Positions 37,127 to 46,305 of a stretch of DNA of 64,000 nt are shown piece after piece (the stretch's first letter is position 1; every line of letters starts with the position of its first letter). The DNA comes from Fodinibius salicampi (GTDB lineage: Bacteria; Bacteroidota; Rhodothermia; Balneolales; Balneolaceae), in NCBI RefSeq assembly GCF_039545095.1, contig NZ_BAABRS010000002.1:620001-684000 (forward strand). Reading direction: 5' to 3'. Made by a program: the position numbers and the translations under genes. The notes beneath the pieces were generated by a model. It did not search any database, had not been told where the DNA came from, and worked only from the letters and a program-made list of their open reading frames with translations.

Positions 37127-38601
37127 TGGTATATGAGTATGATCTTATTGTTATAGGGGGAGGCGCTGCGGGGCTTACCGCAGCAGGTATGGGTGCAAAC
37201 TTTGGAGCTAAAACATTAATGATCGAAGCAGATAAGCTGGGAGGAGATTGTACCTGGCATGGCTGTATTCCCAGTAAGACACTGCTCCATGTCTCAAAAG
37301 TATCCCAAACACTAACTGAGGCAGAAAAATATGGATTTCAGTCAGGCGGGGTGATTGACTTTTCAACTGTAATGGAACATATCCGAAATACACGTCAGGA
37401 GGTTTATGAAGAAGCGGACGATCCTGAAATATACCGGAATATGGGTGTGGAGGTTAAATTCGGTCGCGCATCTTTTGTAGACAGCCATTCCGTGATTATT
37501 AAAACCCAAAAAGGAGAGGAGGAAATATCGGCACGCTATATTATTATTGCGACCGGGAGCAAACCGATGGTACCCCCCATCCCGGGACTTGATGATATTT
37601 CATACCTTACCAATGAAACCATTTTTGAACTCGAAGAACAGCCTGAAAGCCTGGGTATTATTGGGGCAGGACCTATTGGCATTGAGATGGCGCAGGCGTT
37701 TCAACGTCTGGGCACGCAGGTTACGGTCTTCGATCGCTTGTCTCGTATTCTCTCTAAAGATGATAAGGAATTGGCTGAAATGCTTCAGGAACGGTTGGAA
37801 AAAGAAGACATTGATTTTAAGCTTTCCGCGAGTGTAAATAGGCTATCTGAAATTCCGTGCGGAAATATTAAAGTTGAAACAGAAATTAATGGAAAATCTT
37901 CAACTTGGGAGGGGAGCGAAATACTTGTTGCTACCGGACGTACTGCCAACTATGAGAGGCTGCAACTAGAAAATGCGGGAATTCATTATCAAAAAAACGG
38001 CATCACTGTTGACGACCGGTGTCGGACGAATAAAAAGCATATCTATGCAGTGGGGGATGTCACTGGGCGATATCAGTTTACCCACATGTCGGAGCATATG
38101 GCCAAAGTAGCAGCTACCAACGCCCTGCTAAAAATACCAATGAAAATTGATGAAAATCATGTGCCGTGGAGTACCTTTACCGATCCCGAACTGGCGCATG
38201 TAGGAGCAACAGAAAAAGAACTTCAGGAAAATGGCACTTCCTACAAAACGTATCGTTTTCCCTATGATAAAATAGATCGCGCCATTACCGAGGGGGCGAC
38301 AGAGGGATTAATAAAGATCTTTGCAAAAAAGATGACCGGGAAAATATTGGGTGCTACGATTTATGGAAAGCAAGCCGGTGACCTGATCGGAGAGTATGCC
38401 CTGGCCATGCGCAATGGGGTTACACTTAGGAATATGGCGGATACTATTTATCCATATCCCACATACGGGCTTGGAGCCCGGCGCGCAGCCGACCAGTGGT
38501 ACATCCAAAGCCAGTCCACCTGGATGGTGAAGCTGATCAAGTGGTTGTTTGGCTATAGAGGAACCGTGCCGGACTTAAGTGATGAGGACCGAATTATTTA
38601 G
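37126..38601 (+). CDS. Mercuric-reductase-like FAD-dependent disulfide oxidoreductase
   Basis: A 491 aa class I pyridine-nucleotide disulfide oxidoreductase. It has FAD motif GGGAAG (11-16), redox disulfide C42/C47 in GGDCTWHGCIPSK, NAD(P) motif GAGPIG (about 185-190), ATGRT and YAVGDVTG, and a dimerisation domain from about 345. It lacks the HMA domain and C-terminal vicinal Cys pair of true MerA. Its C-terminal extension ends in LIKWLFGYRGTVPDL. The divergent arsenosugar operon suggests a role in arsenic or general thiol redox metabolism, but this is context only. Confidence 0.87.
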   Translation: MVYEYDLIVIGGGAAGLTAAGMGANFGAKTLMIEADKLGGDCTWHGCIPSKTLLHVSKVSQTLTEAEKYGFQSGGVIDFSTVMEHIRNTRQEVYEEADDPEIYRNMGVEVKFGRASFVDSHSVIIKTQKGEEEISARYIIIATGSKPMVPPIPGLDDISYLTNETIFELEEQPESLGIIGAGPIGIEMAQAFQRLGTQVTVFDRLSRILSKDDKELAEMLQERLEKEDIDFKLSASVNRLSEIPCGNIKVETEINGKSSTWEGSEILVATGRTANYERLQLENAGIHYQKNGITVDDRCRTNKKHIYAVGDVTGRYQFTHMSEHMAKVAATNALLKIPMKIDENHVPWSTFTDPELAHVGATEKELQENGTSYKTYRFPYDKIDRAITEGATEGLIKIFAKKMTGKILGATIYGKQAGDLIGEYALAMRNGVTLRNMADTIYPYPTYGLGARRAADQWYIQSQSTWMVKLIKWLFGYRGTVPDLSDEDRII

Positions 38602-38642
38602 GCAGATAGGCTTGGAAAAGGAGTAAATGCAGACAAATAGGA

Positions 38643-40004
38643 TCATAGCAGGAACAGACTCAGGATAAATACCACTGTGATACCTGTTACCCCAGCCACG
38701 GCCGATCCCAATGTCTGAAGCCGGTATGCCTGGGTGACATCCATTCCCGAAAATTGGCTGACCACCCAGAAATAACTGTCGTTGGCGTGTGAAACCGTCA
38801 TTGCACCCGCACCAATAGCGAGGGTAACGAGGGCTGGGGCCAGTCCCTCTGCCAGTCCGATAGCGGGAAGCATGGGCACAATGATAGAGGCTGTAGTAAT
38901 AATGGACACCGTCGAAGAACCCTGTGCTGTTTTGAGGGCAGCGGCGATAATAAAGGGAAGGAGTATGCCAAGGTTCCACGCCGCCAGGCTTTCTCCTAAA
39001 AAACTGCCGATATCAGTAGCCCGCAATACATTGCCGAATGCTCCGCCAGCCCCCGTAATCAAAATGATTACGCCCGCACTTTTGAGGCCTTTTCCGACCC
39101 AGTCGCCGTAAACTTCGGGTCCCCGTTTGGGAACGGTTCCAAAAGCCAAAAGTACCCCAATGATAAGTGCTGTATTGGGATCTCCCAGAAAGAGAATGGC
39201 TGCAGTTATCCATCCATCACCAAAAGGTTCGGCTGGCAGATCGGCAATAGAACCGAAGGCGATCAGCAACATTGGAATTAATATGGGTAGCAGCGCAGCT
39301 GTAGTGCCGGGTAGATTGGCATCGTCGACAGTTTTGTGGAAAGAACTCATATTTTCCTTATCTGCCGTAGGCATGTCATCGGGATCGATATAAATACGGT
39401 TTCCCATGGTAAAGGCAAAGAGGTAGGTCACGAAGATAACGGGAATAGTGACGGTGATTCCCAGTAGGATGACGGTCCCAATATCGGCATTAAGCGTACC
39501 CGCAGCGGCAATGGGACCAGGCGTGGGAGGAACGAAGACGTGCGTGGCATAAAGCCCCATACTCAGGGCCACGGCATAAAGCGCCAGTGACTGCTTGGTT
39601 TTGGAAGCCAGAGAGCGGTTCAGTGAGGAAAGAATGACAAATCCAGAGTCGCAGTAGACCGGTATCGAGACGATAGCCCCGGTAATACTCATGGCCAGTG
39701 CCGAGCGCGCTTTCCCAAGCCAGCCGATAATGAGATTCGCAATAACGATGGTCCCCCCGCTTTTCTCCAACAGCGAGCCAATAATAGTTCCGGCTGCAAT
39801 CACAATGCCGATAGAGCCGAGCGTACCTCCAAAGCCCTCGGTAATCGCGGTTATGGTTTCATCCGCAGGCAGGCCTGAAAGAAGTCCAACCCCAAAACAG
39901 GCCAGCAGCAGAGCCAGAAATGGATGCAGCTTTACCTTAGCAGTACTGTAAACGATAAACAGGATGGCGGCAATCAGCAGTCCTATTAACAGATACCCTT
40001 GCAC
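38643..40004 (-). CDS. GntP family gluconate/sugar-acid:H+ symporter
   Basis: A 453 aa inner-membrane permease with about 12-14 helices. The blocks HVFVPPTPGPIAAAG, LITGAGGAFGNVLRATDIG, AQGSSTVSIITTASI and SHANDSYFWVV are family signatures. It imports gluconate or related aldonic acids. It is related to the second GntP gene at 55712 but stands alone here. Confidence 0.9.
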   Translation of the reverse strand: MQGYLLIGLLIAAILFIVYSTAKVKLHPFLALLLACFGVGLLSGLPADETITAITEGFGGTLGSIGIVIAAGTIIGSLLEKSGGTIVIANLIIGWLGKARSALAMSITGAIVSIPVYCDSGFVILSSLNRSLASKTKQSLALYAVALSMGLYATHVFVPPTPGPIAAAGTLNADIGTVILLGITVTIPVIFVTYLFAFTMGNRIYIDPDDMPTADKENMSSFHKTVDDANLPGTTAALLPILIPMLLIAFGSIADLPAEPFGDGWITAAILFLGDPNTALIIGVLLAFGTVPKRGPEVYGDWVGKGLKSAGVIILITGAGGAFGNVLRATDIGSFLGESLAAWNLGILLPFIIAAALKTAQGSSTVSIITTASIIVPMLPAIGLAEGLAPALVTLAIGAGAMTVSHANDSYFWVVSQFSGMDVTQAYRLQTLGSAVAGVTGITVVFILSLFLL

Positions 40005-40274
40005 AATAATCCCTTTTTAAGTTTTCGAGTAACAAAAAGGATTATAAGCGGTAGAAAGGAGAAATGATAATATAAAAGTGCTGCTGTAATCGATTTGGAT
40101 TATACTCTCACCTTGTTTCTCACCATAAACTTCTGTAAGGGGATAAGTCATTAATCAGTTGAGGAGCAGATCAACTTGAAATTTTTAGCATTCGTAGATC
40201 GTAATTTACTAAAGCGGTGACAACAGGTTGTCAGTCTCACCTCTTATGGTTGGGCAAAATAAGTTTACAGGACG

Positions 40275-41126
40275 ATGAAAACTGATTCTCTTTTTGAGGC
40301 ACAAAATCCGCTGGAAGAGCGGCTTGGGAAAAGTTTTTTCGATGAGCTGCCCAAAACTTCGGGCGTGTATAAGATGTACGGCTGTAAGAAATCCCTGCTG
40401 TATGTGGGAAAAGCCAAGAATTTACGAAGCCGGCTGTTTACCTATCGGCGCGTAAATAACGATAATAGCTCCCGGAAAGTGCGAAGGCTGGTCCGGCTGG
40501 TCCGGCAGATCGCCCTGGAAGAACTGCCGTCGGAAGAAAAGGCCTTGCTGCGGGAAAATGAGCTGATCCGCAGGCATCGCCCGCCATTTAACCGGGCCAA
40601 GAAGACCCCGGAAACCTACTATTATGTTTCTGCTGTTCCCAAGAATAAAGTCGTGACGTTTCAACTTCGTATGCATCTTCCGGAAGAACATACCGAGTAC
40701 ACATATGGAGCTTTTAAGGGTCACGGACGGGTTAGGCGGGCTATGGGAGCACTGTTGCGGCAGCTCTATATCACCACACATGGTCTTAATACTCCTTTTG
40801 ATCTGCCCGGACAGCTAAGCCAAAAGTTTACGCCCATGTATTTTCAATTAGAACTAAACCGTGATAAGCAGCTGCTAGTGCGTGATTATCTTCAGGGCCT
40901 TTCTGATGAGCTGCTGTATGTTGTTATAGATGATCATATCCAAAACAATCGGCTGGAAGAATTTATCGGAAAGCTTATTCTGAAAGATATGGAAGCCCTA
41001 CGTTGGTTTTATGGGGGATGTACCCATCGCAATTTTGAAATCCGCGAAAAGTTGAATCTGGATGACGAACTAATCCCCCAGGAAAAGCTAGACGATTATT
41101 TGGTACGGCTGGCTTTTATGGAATAG
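40275..41126 (+). CDS. GIY-YIG nuclease domain protein (UvrC/Cho-like N-terminus)
   Basis: A 283 aa protein with a GIY-YIG domain at about 28-110: SGVYKMYG, LLYVGKAKNLRSRL, ENELIRRHRPPFNR. This is how UvrC and Cho nucleases make the 3' incision in nucleotide excision repair. The rest lacks a UvrC C-terminal RNase H-like domain and helix-hairpin-helix, so it is closer to Cho or to the exonuclease-coupled nuclease group. Confidence 0.8.
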   Translation: MKTDSLFEAQNPLEERLGKSFFDELPKTSGVYKMYGCKKSLLYVGKAKNLRSRLFTYRRVNNDNSSRKVRRLVRLVRQIALEELPSEEKALLRENELIRRHRPPFNRAKKTPETYYYVSAVPKNKVVTFQLRMHLPEEHTEYTYGAFKGHGRVRRAMGALLRQLYITTHGLNTPFDLPGQLSQKFTPMYFQLELNRDKQLLVRDYLQGLSDELLYVVIDDHIQNNRLEEFIGKLILKDMEALRWFYGGCTHRNFEIREKLNLDDELIPQEKLDDYLVRLAFME

Positions 41127-41213
41127 ATATTTTGCTCTTTCCCTTCCAGTGCTTAGAATGAGGGTAAGCAAAAATAGTTCCTGATGAATCCCTTTTTGGT
41201 ATCCGGGAGCACC

Positions 41214-41633
41214 ATGAAAAACATTCGCAATAACCTCAAATATATCTTTCCGGTCCTGATAGGAATCATGATTGCCGGGCTTGTCCTTTCTAGGATCTAC
41301 CAGCTGGAATCCTCATCTCCTGAACCAGAAGTGCGAATTACAGCTGCGGACGCAAGGGATCACATTGGTACGCCCGCTGTAGTTTGTGGGAAAGTAGCTT
41401 CTGCCGATTACCTGCAGCAAGTGGGCGGTGAGCCCACTTTTATCAACTTAGGGCGACCCTATCCGAACCAAACCTTTACGGCTGTTATCTGGGGTGATAA
41501 TCGAGCTAAGTGGACCAAACCGCCTGAACAGCAGTATGAAGGACAGGAAGTTTGTGTCACTGGGAGGATCGAAAGCCATGAGGAGACACCCCAGATTATT
41601 GTTAGCAGCCCGGGACAAATAGCGATTCAATAA
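41214..41633 (+). CDS. Membrane-anchored OB-fold-like protein
   Basis: A protein of 139 aa from the ATG at 41214, preferred over the upstream in-frame ATG at 41184 because GGGAG stands 7 bp before it and the peptide then begins MKNIRN with a single anchor helix (about 10-29). The exported part (TAADARDHIGTPAVVCGKVAS...QEVCVTGRI) resembles a small OB-fold nucleic-acid or ligand-binding domain with two cysteines. No specific function is known. Confidence 0.65.
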   Translation: MKNIRNNLKYIFPVLIGIMIAGLVLSRIYQLESSSPEPEVRITAADARDHIGTPAVVCGKVASADYLQQVGGEPTFINLGRPYPNQTFTAVIWGDNRAKWTKPPEQQYEGQEVCVTGRIESHEETPQIIVSSPGQIAIQ

Positions 41634-41663
41634 AGAGGAGTAGCAAAATCTAAATTAAACGCA

Positions 41664-42251
41664 ATGTATCAGTTTGAGAAGACAAAAATTAAGGAAGGGA
41701 AGGCCTTTAAATATAAGCTACATAAGCAGGGAGAACGATTGAGCTATATCAATTTTATCACATCTTTAAAGGAGGATGAAACCTTCCGGTGCTTTTTTAT
41801 TGGGTTGTTGTCTGATATTTCTTTCCAGGCCTACCATTGGGAAACGCCGCCGGTTACGACCGGTACTACAAGTCAGCTTTTTGAGTTTGTTGTTTCTGAC
41901 AGTCCCGGTATTGACTTACCGCCTGATCCGGGTCCCTTCCGGCCATATTTCAGTCCGGATAAAGAAACCACAGCCTTTGCTAACCTCGGGAAAGACGCTA
42001 CCTTAATAGCACCAGCGCCATCCGATCAAGAACGGAATTATTCGCATATTGGAGTGTTTACCGAAAATGCTCCGGTGCAACAGCAACACCACCTGTGGCA
42101 AACGGTGGGCCGGGTGACTCAAAACCGGATTTCTGACCGACCGCTGTGGCTAAATACCGCTGGGGGAGGGGTGGCCTGGCTGCATGTCCGCTTGGATTCT
42201 CGGCCAAAGTATTACCGGCATCGGCCTTATACAAATTTAACAGAAAGTTAA
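41664..42251 (+). CDS. Conserved hypothetical protein, DUF6940-like
   Basis: A 195 aa soluble protein without signal or helices. It resembles a family of unknown function that I recall as DUF6940, with a typical run 'GVFTENAPVQQQHHLWQT' near residue 131 and the C-terminal WLHVRLDSRPKYYRH. The family label is from memory and only moderately sure. It lies 30 bp downstream of the OB-like gene and may be co-transcribed. Confidence 0.6.
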   Translation: MYQFEKTKIKEGKAFKYKLHKQGERLSYINFITSLKEDETFRCFFIGLLSDISFQAYHWETPPVTTGTTSQLFEFVVSDSPGIDLPPDPGPFRPYFSPDKETTAFANLGKDATLIAPAPSDQERNYSHIGVFTENAPVQQQHHLWQTVGRVTQNRISDRPLWLNTAGGGVAWLHVRLDSRPKYYRHRPYTNLTES

Positions 42252-42375
42252 AGTGTCTGTAATGCCCGGCAAGCCCCTTTTTAAAAAAAAATAAAAAAAG
42301 TTTGTAAGGATTGCCCCCTGAAACGTACTTACTTATAGTCATATGTTAGATGATTTGGTACAATGAATAGGTAAA

Positions 42376-42405
42376 GGTCAGCTTTGATCGGCTGGCCTTT
42401 TCTTT
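42376..42405 (+). terminator. Rho-independent terminator
   Basis: GGTCAGC (42376-42382) pairs with GCTGGCC (42391-42397) with one G-U pair, followed by TTTTCTTT. It ends the plus-strand gene pair that lies upstream. Confidence 0.75.
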
Positions 42406-42410
42406 GTTTT

Positions 42411-42618
42411 ATGATAATCTCTTAAAATTCAAGAGATTAATACGGGAAGGCAAGGGTATTCTCGTATTGAAAGGAATAATAAACCCATATTTTTCGTTTC
42501 ACAGGTTGGAAGATTCATCCAGTTTTACGATTTTATAAATGATATATCTCTATTTTTTGATATATCATCTTTAATGATATAGGGCCTTACCCTGTAAAAG
42601 GGGTGAGGTCCTTTTTTT
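42411..42618 (+). ncRNA. Candidate structured small RNA
   Basis: Between one terminator and the next lies a 208-bp stretch with serial hairpins. AATCTCTT/AAGAGATT (42416-42423, 42431-42438) is followed with no gap by AATACGGGAA/TTCTCGTATT (42439-42448, 42459-42468; one wobble). Then comes ATGATATATC/GATATATCAT (42539-42548, 42559-42568), ending in the terminator stem. No open frame of note is present. A short transcript starting near 42410 is the simplest reading, though a cluster of terminators and repeats is possible. Confidence 0.4.
42582..42618 (+). terminator. Strong Rho-independent terminator
   Basis: GGGCCTTACCC (42582-42592) pairs with GGGTGAGGTCC (42601-42611) over 11 positions with two wobble pairs, followed by seven T. 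It faces plus-strand transcripts, but no plus-strand gene ends within 330 bp, which supports a separate transcript between the two terminators. Confidence 0.85.
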
Positions 42619-42684
42619 GTTGTGATGTATTTGTTTCACCATTTTATGGTAGGACGGCTATCCCCAGAGTGCCTTTGAGCATAT

Positions 42685-43389
42685 TTACGCAAGCCATTTC
42701 GTAAATTTTGATCTTGGCCAGGGATTATCCATCCAGGATGTGTCGGGCTGAGGTAATTCGGAAGCCTGTTCAACCGTCAACCACCCTGAAGGGAGCTCAA
42801 AATATGAGCGTTTGCCTCTTTTGGTTATCCAGCTTATGCGGCTGTTTTGTTCACTTGTTTCTGCAATATCCAGTGTCAATCGACAATCCTGAGCTACATA
42901 ATCAAGAACCTCTTGGTAATTATTTCCTTTCCAGAGTGCCGGTGCCACAGAGCCATTAATATCCGTCGGTTTGCTGAGGCCAATGGCTTCTGCCGCAGCG
43001 TTCAGTGATATAGGAAAGCCCTTGCCACAAAAAAAGTGAAACATCATATCTACGTGTTGAATAGCAAGGCTGCGGCAAGCTGAGTAAAGGCCGGATTCTT
43101 CTGCCAGAATATCGAAATCGAATCCAAGTCCATTGTGGGTAATTATGGTATAGCCGGAATCAACTTTTGTCTCAAGATATTTAATAAGGGAAGTTAAATC
43201 TTGTTTTGACATTTGCGGAGCGGGAGAACCGTCGGCAGATGTTGAATAAAACACTTCCGGCTCGCTTTCATCGGTACACCAAATTGCGGAACAGGTGATT
43301 CCCAGGGGCCTGTGGCTATTCAAGTCACTAACATTCTCAGGCAGCACTTTGGCAGTTTCAATATCAAATGCTAAATATTTCTGTGACAT
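42685..43389 (-). CDS. DEDDy-type 3'-5' exonuclease (RNase H fold)
   Basis: A 234 aa protein with the exonuclease motifs FDIET (D9, E11), THNGLGFDFD (D91/D93) and YVAQDCRLT (Y164, D168). These are the four acids and the Tyr of the DEDDy class, similar to the proofreading domain of family B polymerases. No polymerase domain is attached. It is probably a stand-alone ssDNA or RNA exonuclease. Confidence 0.8.
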   Translation of the reverse strand: MSQKYLAFDIETAKVLPENVSDLNSHRPLGITCSAIWCTDESEPEVFYSTSADGSPAPQMSKQDLTSLIKYLETKVDSGYTIITHNGLGFDFDILAEESGLYSACRSLAIQHVDMMFHFFCGKGFPISLNAAAEAIGLSKPTDINGSVAPALWKGNNYQEVLDYVAQDCRLTLDIAETSEQNSRISWITKRGKRSYFELPSGWLTVEQASELPQPDTSWMDNPWPRSKFTKWLA

Positions 43390-43445
43390 AATATTATAAT
43401 CTAACGGTCTTACAGGTCTACTGCGCCAAAGTAAATTAGCTATGC

Positions 43446-43516
43446 AGGCTGTACTTAAGGTGTGAATTGTATAATCTTAATTCATTAAATAACGAACGGA
43501 GAGCTAAAAAGCCAGT
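43446..43516. repeat. Dispersed 72-bp repeat, copy A
   Basis: Starts AGGCTGTACTTAA and ends with a 28-bp part (43489-43516, ATAACGAACG...AAAAAGCCAGT) that matches copy B at 26 of 28 positions. The two conserved ends are 43 bp apart here and 44 bp in copy B, while the middle differs. It lies between the exonuclease and sigma-factor genes. Confidence 0.65.
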
Positions 43517-43557
43517 GGTTTGGCAAGTGATCAGTCTGTCCGTTTCAAGTGACTGAT

Positions 43558-44805
43558 TCAAGTGTTGGGCTCCAAGGTTTTTATTTTTTTCTGTATCTCT
43601 TGTTTCTCGGGTTTGGTTTTGGCAAGAGAATATGCTTTTCGGAAATATTTTTTTGCTTTTTGGGAATCTTTTTTTCTATAAAGCTCGCCGAGAAGTACAA
43701 AATAGAAATGGTTTTCTTCAAAGCTGAGTTTTTCAGCCTCTGCAATTGCGGCTTTTGCTCCTTTTACATTATAGAGTGCATAAACTCTATTTAGAGCAAT
43801 ACTCGGGGAATAGTTGATCTTAACAAGCTGATCATAGAGCTGGAGGATCTCCTCCCATTTTTCCTTAGTGTCTTCTTTGATACAATGCCAATAGGCGATG
43901 CGTGCCTCTAAATGATATGAGCTTATTTCCTTGCCTCTGGCCGAGCGCTCTAAAAAGTGCATACCCTGTTTAATGAGTGCTGTATCCCATAGTTCCTCAT
44001 TTTGCTGGTCATATAAAATTATTTCCGAAACTTCGGGATCTGTGTTTTGCCTGGCATCGAACCGGGAAGCATGAAAGCACATGAGCGCTACCAGGGCATT
44101 TGTTTTAGGCTTATCCGTTTTCTCATGCTCGGTTAGAAGCAGTCCCAGCCGCATGGCCTCGAGGCACAGGTCTTTTTGCAGGATTTGATTTTGAGTCTTT
44201 GAGTAATAGCCCTCATTGAATAGCAGGTAAATAATATGCAAAACATTGTCGAGTCGATCGGTAATTTTGTTATCCGGAGGCAGTTCCATCGTAATATTTT
44301 CGGACCGTAATTTTTTTCTTGCTCTGTATAGCCTCTTGTTGATGGTCTCCTTGTTGGATAAAAAAGCTTCAGCTATTTCATCGATGCCAAAACCACAGAG
44401 AATACGCAAAGCCAATCCTATCTGGGCTTCGCTGGCAATGGCAGGATGACACACGGCAAAGAGCATTTGCAACTGACTGTCTTTGATATTTCGCAACGAA
44501 AAATCTGGTTCCGGCATTCGACGATCCTGTTCACGTCTTATCGTTAGTTCAGGGGATACTTTGTGATCAAAGATTTTTTTACGTCGGAAATGGTACAGGG
44601 CTTTGTTTTTGGCAACCACATACAGCCAGCCCGTCGGATTTTTGGGTACCCCTTCAATGCCCCATGTTTCAGCTGCCTGCAGAAAGGTTTCGCTCACTAC
44701 ATCTTCGGCAATTTGAATATTCGACAACCCATACAGCCGGCTGATGACTGCAACCATTTTTGAAAATTCCTGGTGAAATAACTGCTTTATAGTTTGCTCT
44801 ACCAC
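43558..44805 (-). CDS. ECF-type RNA polymerase sigma factor with C-terminal TPR-like extension
   Basis: A 415 aa sigma factor of the YciI-associated (ECF42-like, DUF6596) type. Sigma region 2 is at about 10-75 (FSKMVAVISRLYGLSNIQIAEDVVSETFLQAAETW), region 4 at about 110-170 (CHPAIASEAQIGLALRILCGFG, AFLSNKETINKRLYRARKKL), and a long helical extension to residue 415 ends in TPR-like repeats (AIAEAEKL...YRKKDSQKAKKYFRKAYSLA). The extension is thought to regulate these factors in place of an anti-sigma factor. It follows its YciI partner gene by 24 bp. Confidence 0.88.
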   Translation of the reverse strand: MVEQTIKQLFHQEFSKMVAVISRLYGLSNIQIAEDVVSETFLQAAETWGIEGVPKNPTGWLYVVAKNKALYHFRRKKIFDHKVSPELTIRREQDRRMPEPDFSLRNIKDSQLQMLFAVCHPAIASEAQIGLALRILCGFGIDEIAEAFLSNKETINKRLYRARKKLRSENITMELPPDNKITDRLDNVLHIIYLLFNEGYYSKTQNQILQKDLCLEAMRLGLLLTEHEKTDKPKTNALVALMCFHASRFDARQNTDPEVSEIILYDQQNEELWDTALIKQGMHFLERSARGKEISSYHLEARIAYWHCIKEDTKEKWEEILQLYDQLVKINYSPSIALNRVYALYNVKGAKAAIAEAEKLSFEENHFYFVLLGELYRKKDSQKAKKYFRKAYSLAKTKPEKQEIQKKIKTLEPNT

Positions 44806-44829
44806 TTGGTTACCTTTTTCCTGTAGGGT

Positions 44830-45189
44830 CTATCCTTTCGTTCCAGTCCATGGATTTCCGAAAGGCCGGATTTCAACACTGCCGCCTTGGTCCAATGCCG
44901 GACAGCCATGAGCTAGTGTGGTTGCTTCCTCCAGGTTTTCCGCCTTAACGACAATAAAACTCCCCAGCTTTTCTTTGATTTCAACGAACGGGCCGTCGGT
45001 AACCACTCCGCCAGGCTTTAGTACTTTGCCCTCCATCGCCAGGCGCGGTCCACGACTGACTAGTTTCTCCTGTGCTTCGATGCCTTTCCACCATTCCGTC
45101 CATTTTTTAGAGAGTTCCGCCATCTCTTCTTTTGAAACATCGCTGTAGTCATAACTCGGCTGTCGGAACAATAACATGAATTCTTCCAT
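44830..45189 (-). CDS. YciI/DGPF domain protein, sigma-factor partner
   Basis: A 119 aa protein with family marks EEFMLLFRQPS, TDGPFVEIKEKLGSFIVV and HGCPALDQGGSVEIRPF. Genes of this family sit beside ECF42-type sigma factors throughout bacteria. It is the first gene of the sigma operon and is preceded by the shared upstream element at 45240-45279. Function is unknown. Confidence 0.87.
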   Translation of the reverse strand: MEEFMLLFRQPSYDYSDVSKEEMAELSKKWTEWWKGIEAQEKLVSRGPRLAMEGKVLKPGGVVTDGPFVEIKEKLGSFIVVKAENLEEATTLAHGCPALDQGGSVEIRPFGNPWTGTKG

Positions 45190-45239
45190 TTTCTTCTTTA
45201 CTTAACTTAATGATGATCGTTTGTATTATATCTTACTTG

Positions 45240-45279
45240 ATAATGATTGAGACTGTGAAAATTGGATATCTAAATTTTA
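45240..45279 (-). promoter_or_regulatory. Shared upstream element, copy 1 (sigma/YciI operon)
   Basis: This stretch matches the element upstream of the DoxX operon at 32 of 40 positions, including a 13-bp identical block ATAATGATTGAGA and AAATTGGA. Read on the minus strand, copy 2 contains TGTCCAATTT then CAATCATTAT, shaped like an ECF sigma -35/-10 pair about 16 bp apart. It ends 51 bp upstream of the YciI gene start. Confidence 0.5.
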
Positions 45280-45360
45280 TTTTCCGTTTTAATTTCTCCT
45301 CACAAATTCGAGGAGGTATTATGCAATTATTGACAAATCGCACTCATTGTTCAGGTGAGT

Positions 45361-45936
45361 TTATTCTCTTAATCCCTTTCCATCGAGAATTTTTGGTATG
45401 TATTTTTCAATTCTTCGTTCCCGGGTTTTGGATTGTTTGGCACCGGAAAAATACAGAATATATCCTCGTTGTCGTCCGGGCGTTAAATTACTGAAGGCAG
45501 TTTTCAAGCCAGGATTTTCATCCAGCTTCTTTTGAAACTCTTCAGGAATAGGTTCTCTTTTTTCTTCTATATCCACTTCCAATCCGGCTTTTTCTGCTTC
45601 AATGGCCTCATCGATATAGGCCTTCAGGATGGGTTCCATCTCAACGATTTTCTGAATACTGGTGAATGAAATTCTGCGGGCGATTCTCGAATGCTCTCCG
45701 GGTTTTTCCAGAACATCTTCGGGATCTTTTAACAGAACCCCTTTGAAAAACATAAGTGCACAGGATACCTTAAATGGCTGTATGATAGCGATATTGCTTT
45801 CCTGAAATGAGTAGCATGGTTTTCCCCATTTCAATTCTTCCTTCAGTCCGCAGTCGAGGCAGATGATCCTCAACTGCTCTATTTCTTCCTGCCATTGTTG
45901 GGCTTTACTTATATATTTATCGACTTTGGGATTCAT
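45361..45936 (-). CDS. YdeI/OmpD-associated family protein with DUF1801 domain
   Basis: A 191 aa protein with an N-terminal DUF1801 fold (LKEELKWGKPCYSFQESNIAII, 31-52) and a C-terminal YdeI part (LTPGRQRGYILYFSGAKQSKTRERRIEK). It ends a three-gene minus-strand operon and its start overlaps the upstream gene by 20 bp. Function is unknown; relatives are often in operons with ECF sigma factors and DoxX proteins. Confidence 0.8.
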   Translation of the reverse strand: MNPKVDKYISKAQQWQEEIEQLRIICLDCGLKEELKWGKPCYSFQESNIAIIQPFKVSCALMFFKGVLLKDPEDVLEKPGEHSRIARRISFTSIQKIVEMEPILKAYIDEAIEAEKAGLEVDIEEKREPIPEEFQKKLDENPGLKTAFSNLTPGRQRGYILYFSGAKQSKTRERRIEKYIPKILDGKGLRE

Positions 45937-46300
45937 TTTTTTGTCGTTTTTTGGCTTTATTCACTTTTTCTTTTAGAAGTTTCTCTATGATAGTGGCCGG
46001 AACTTTTTGATCATACTTGATTTGTATGGTTTCTTTCCCGGTTTTATAACCCATTTCTTCGAGCATCTTGCGATTTTCATTTTGAAGTACGTCAGCGCCA
46101 ATGCCAAAGGTAGCGTGATTTTTGAAGGCGGAGAATCCAACATGAACACCGTGAAATTTATAGAACGGCACATTGTAGCTTATGCCTTCTTCTGCTTCCG
46201 GAATCGTCGATTTTATTATTTCCCGGAGTTCTTTGAGTATTGGATGGGCCTTCGTGGGGGAATTGGCAATGAAGGAATCAACGTCTTTTGGCTTAGTCAT
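45917..46300 (-). CDS. DUF1801 family protein
   Basis: A 127 aa YdhG/Frataxin-like-fold DUF1801 protein: IKSTIPEAEEGISYNVPFYKFHG, VGFSAFKNHATFGIG and TIQIKYDQKVP. Some relatives are proposed iron chaperones, but a metal role is not evident here. It begins 5 bp after the doxX-like gene. Confidence 0.82.
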   Translation of the reverse strand: MTKPKDVDSFIANSPTKAHPILKELREIIKSTIPEAEEGISYNVPFYKFHGVHVGFSAFKNHATFGIGADVLQNENRKMLEEMGYKTGKETIQIKYDQKVPATIIEKLLKEKVNKAKKRQKNESQSR

Positions 46301-46305
46301 AATTG

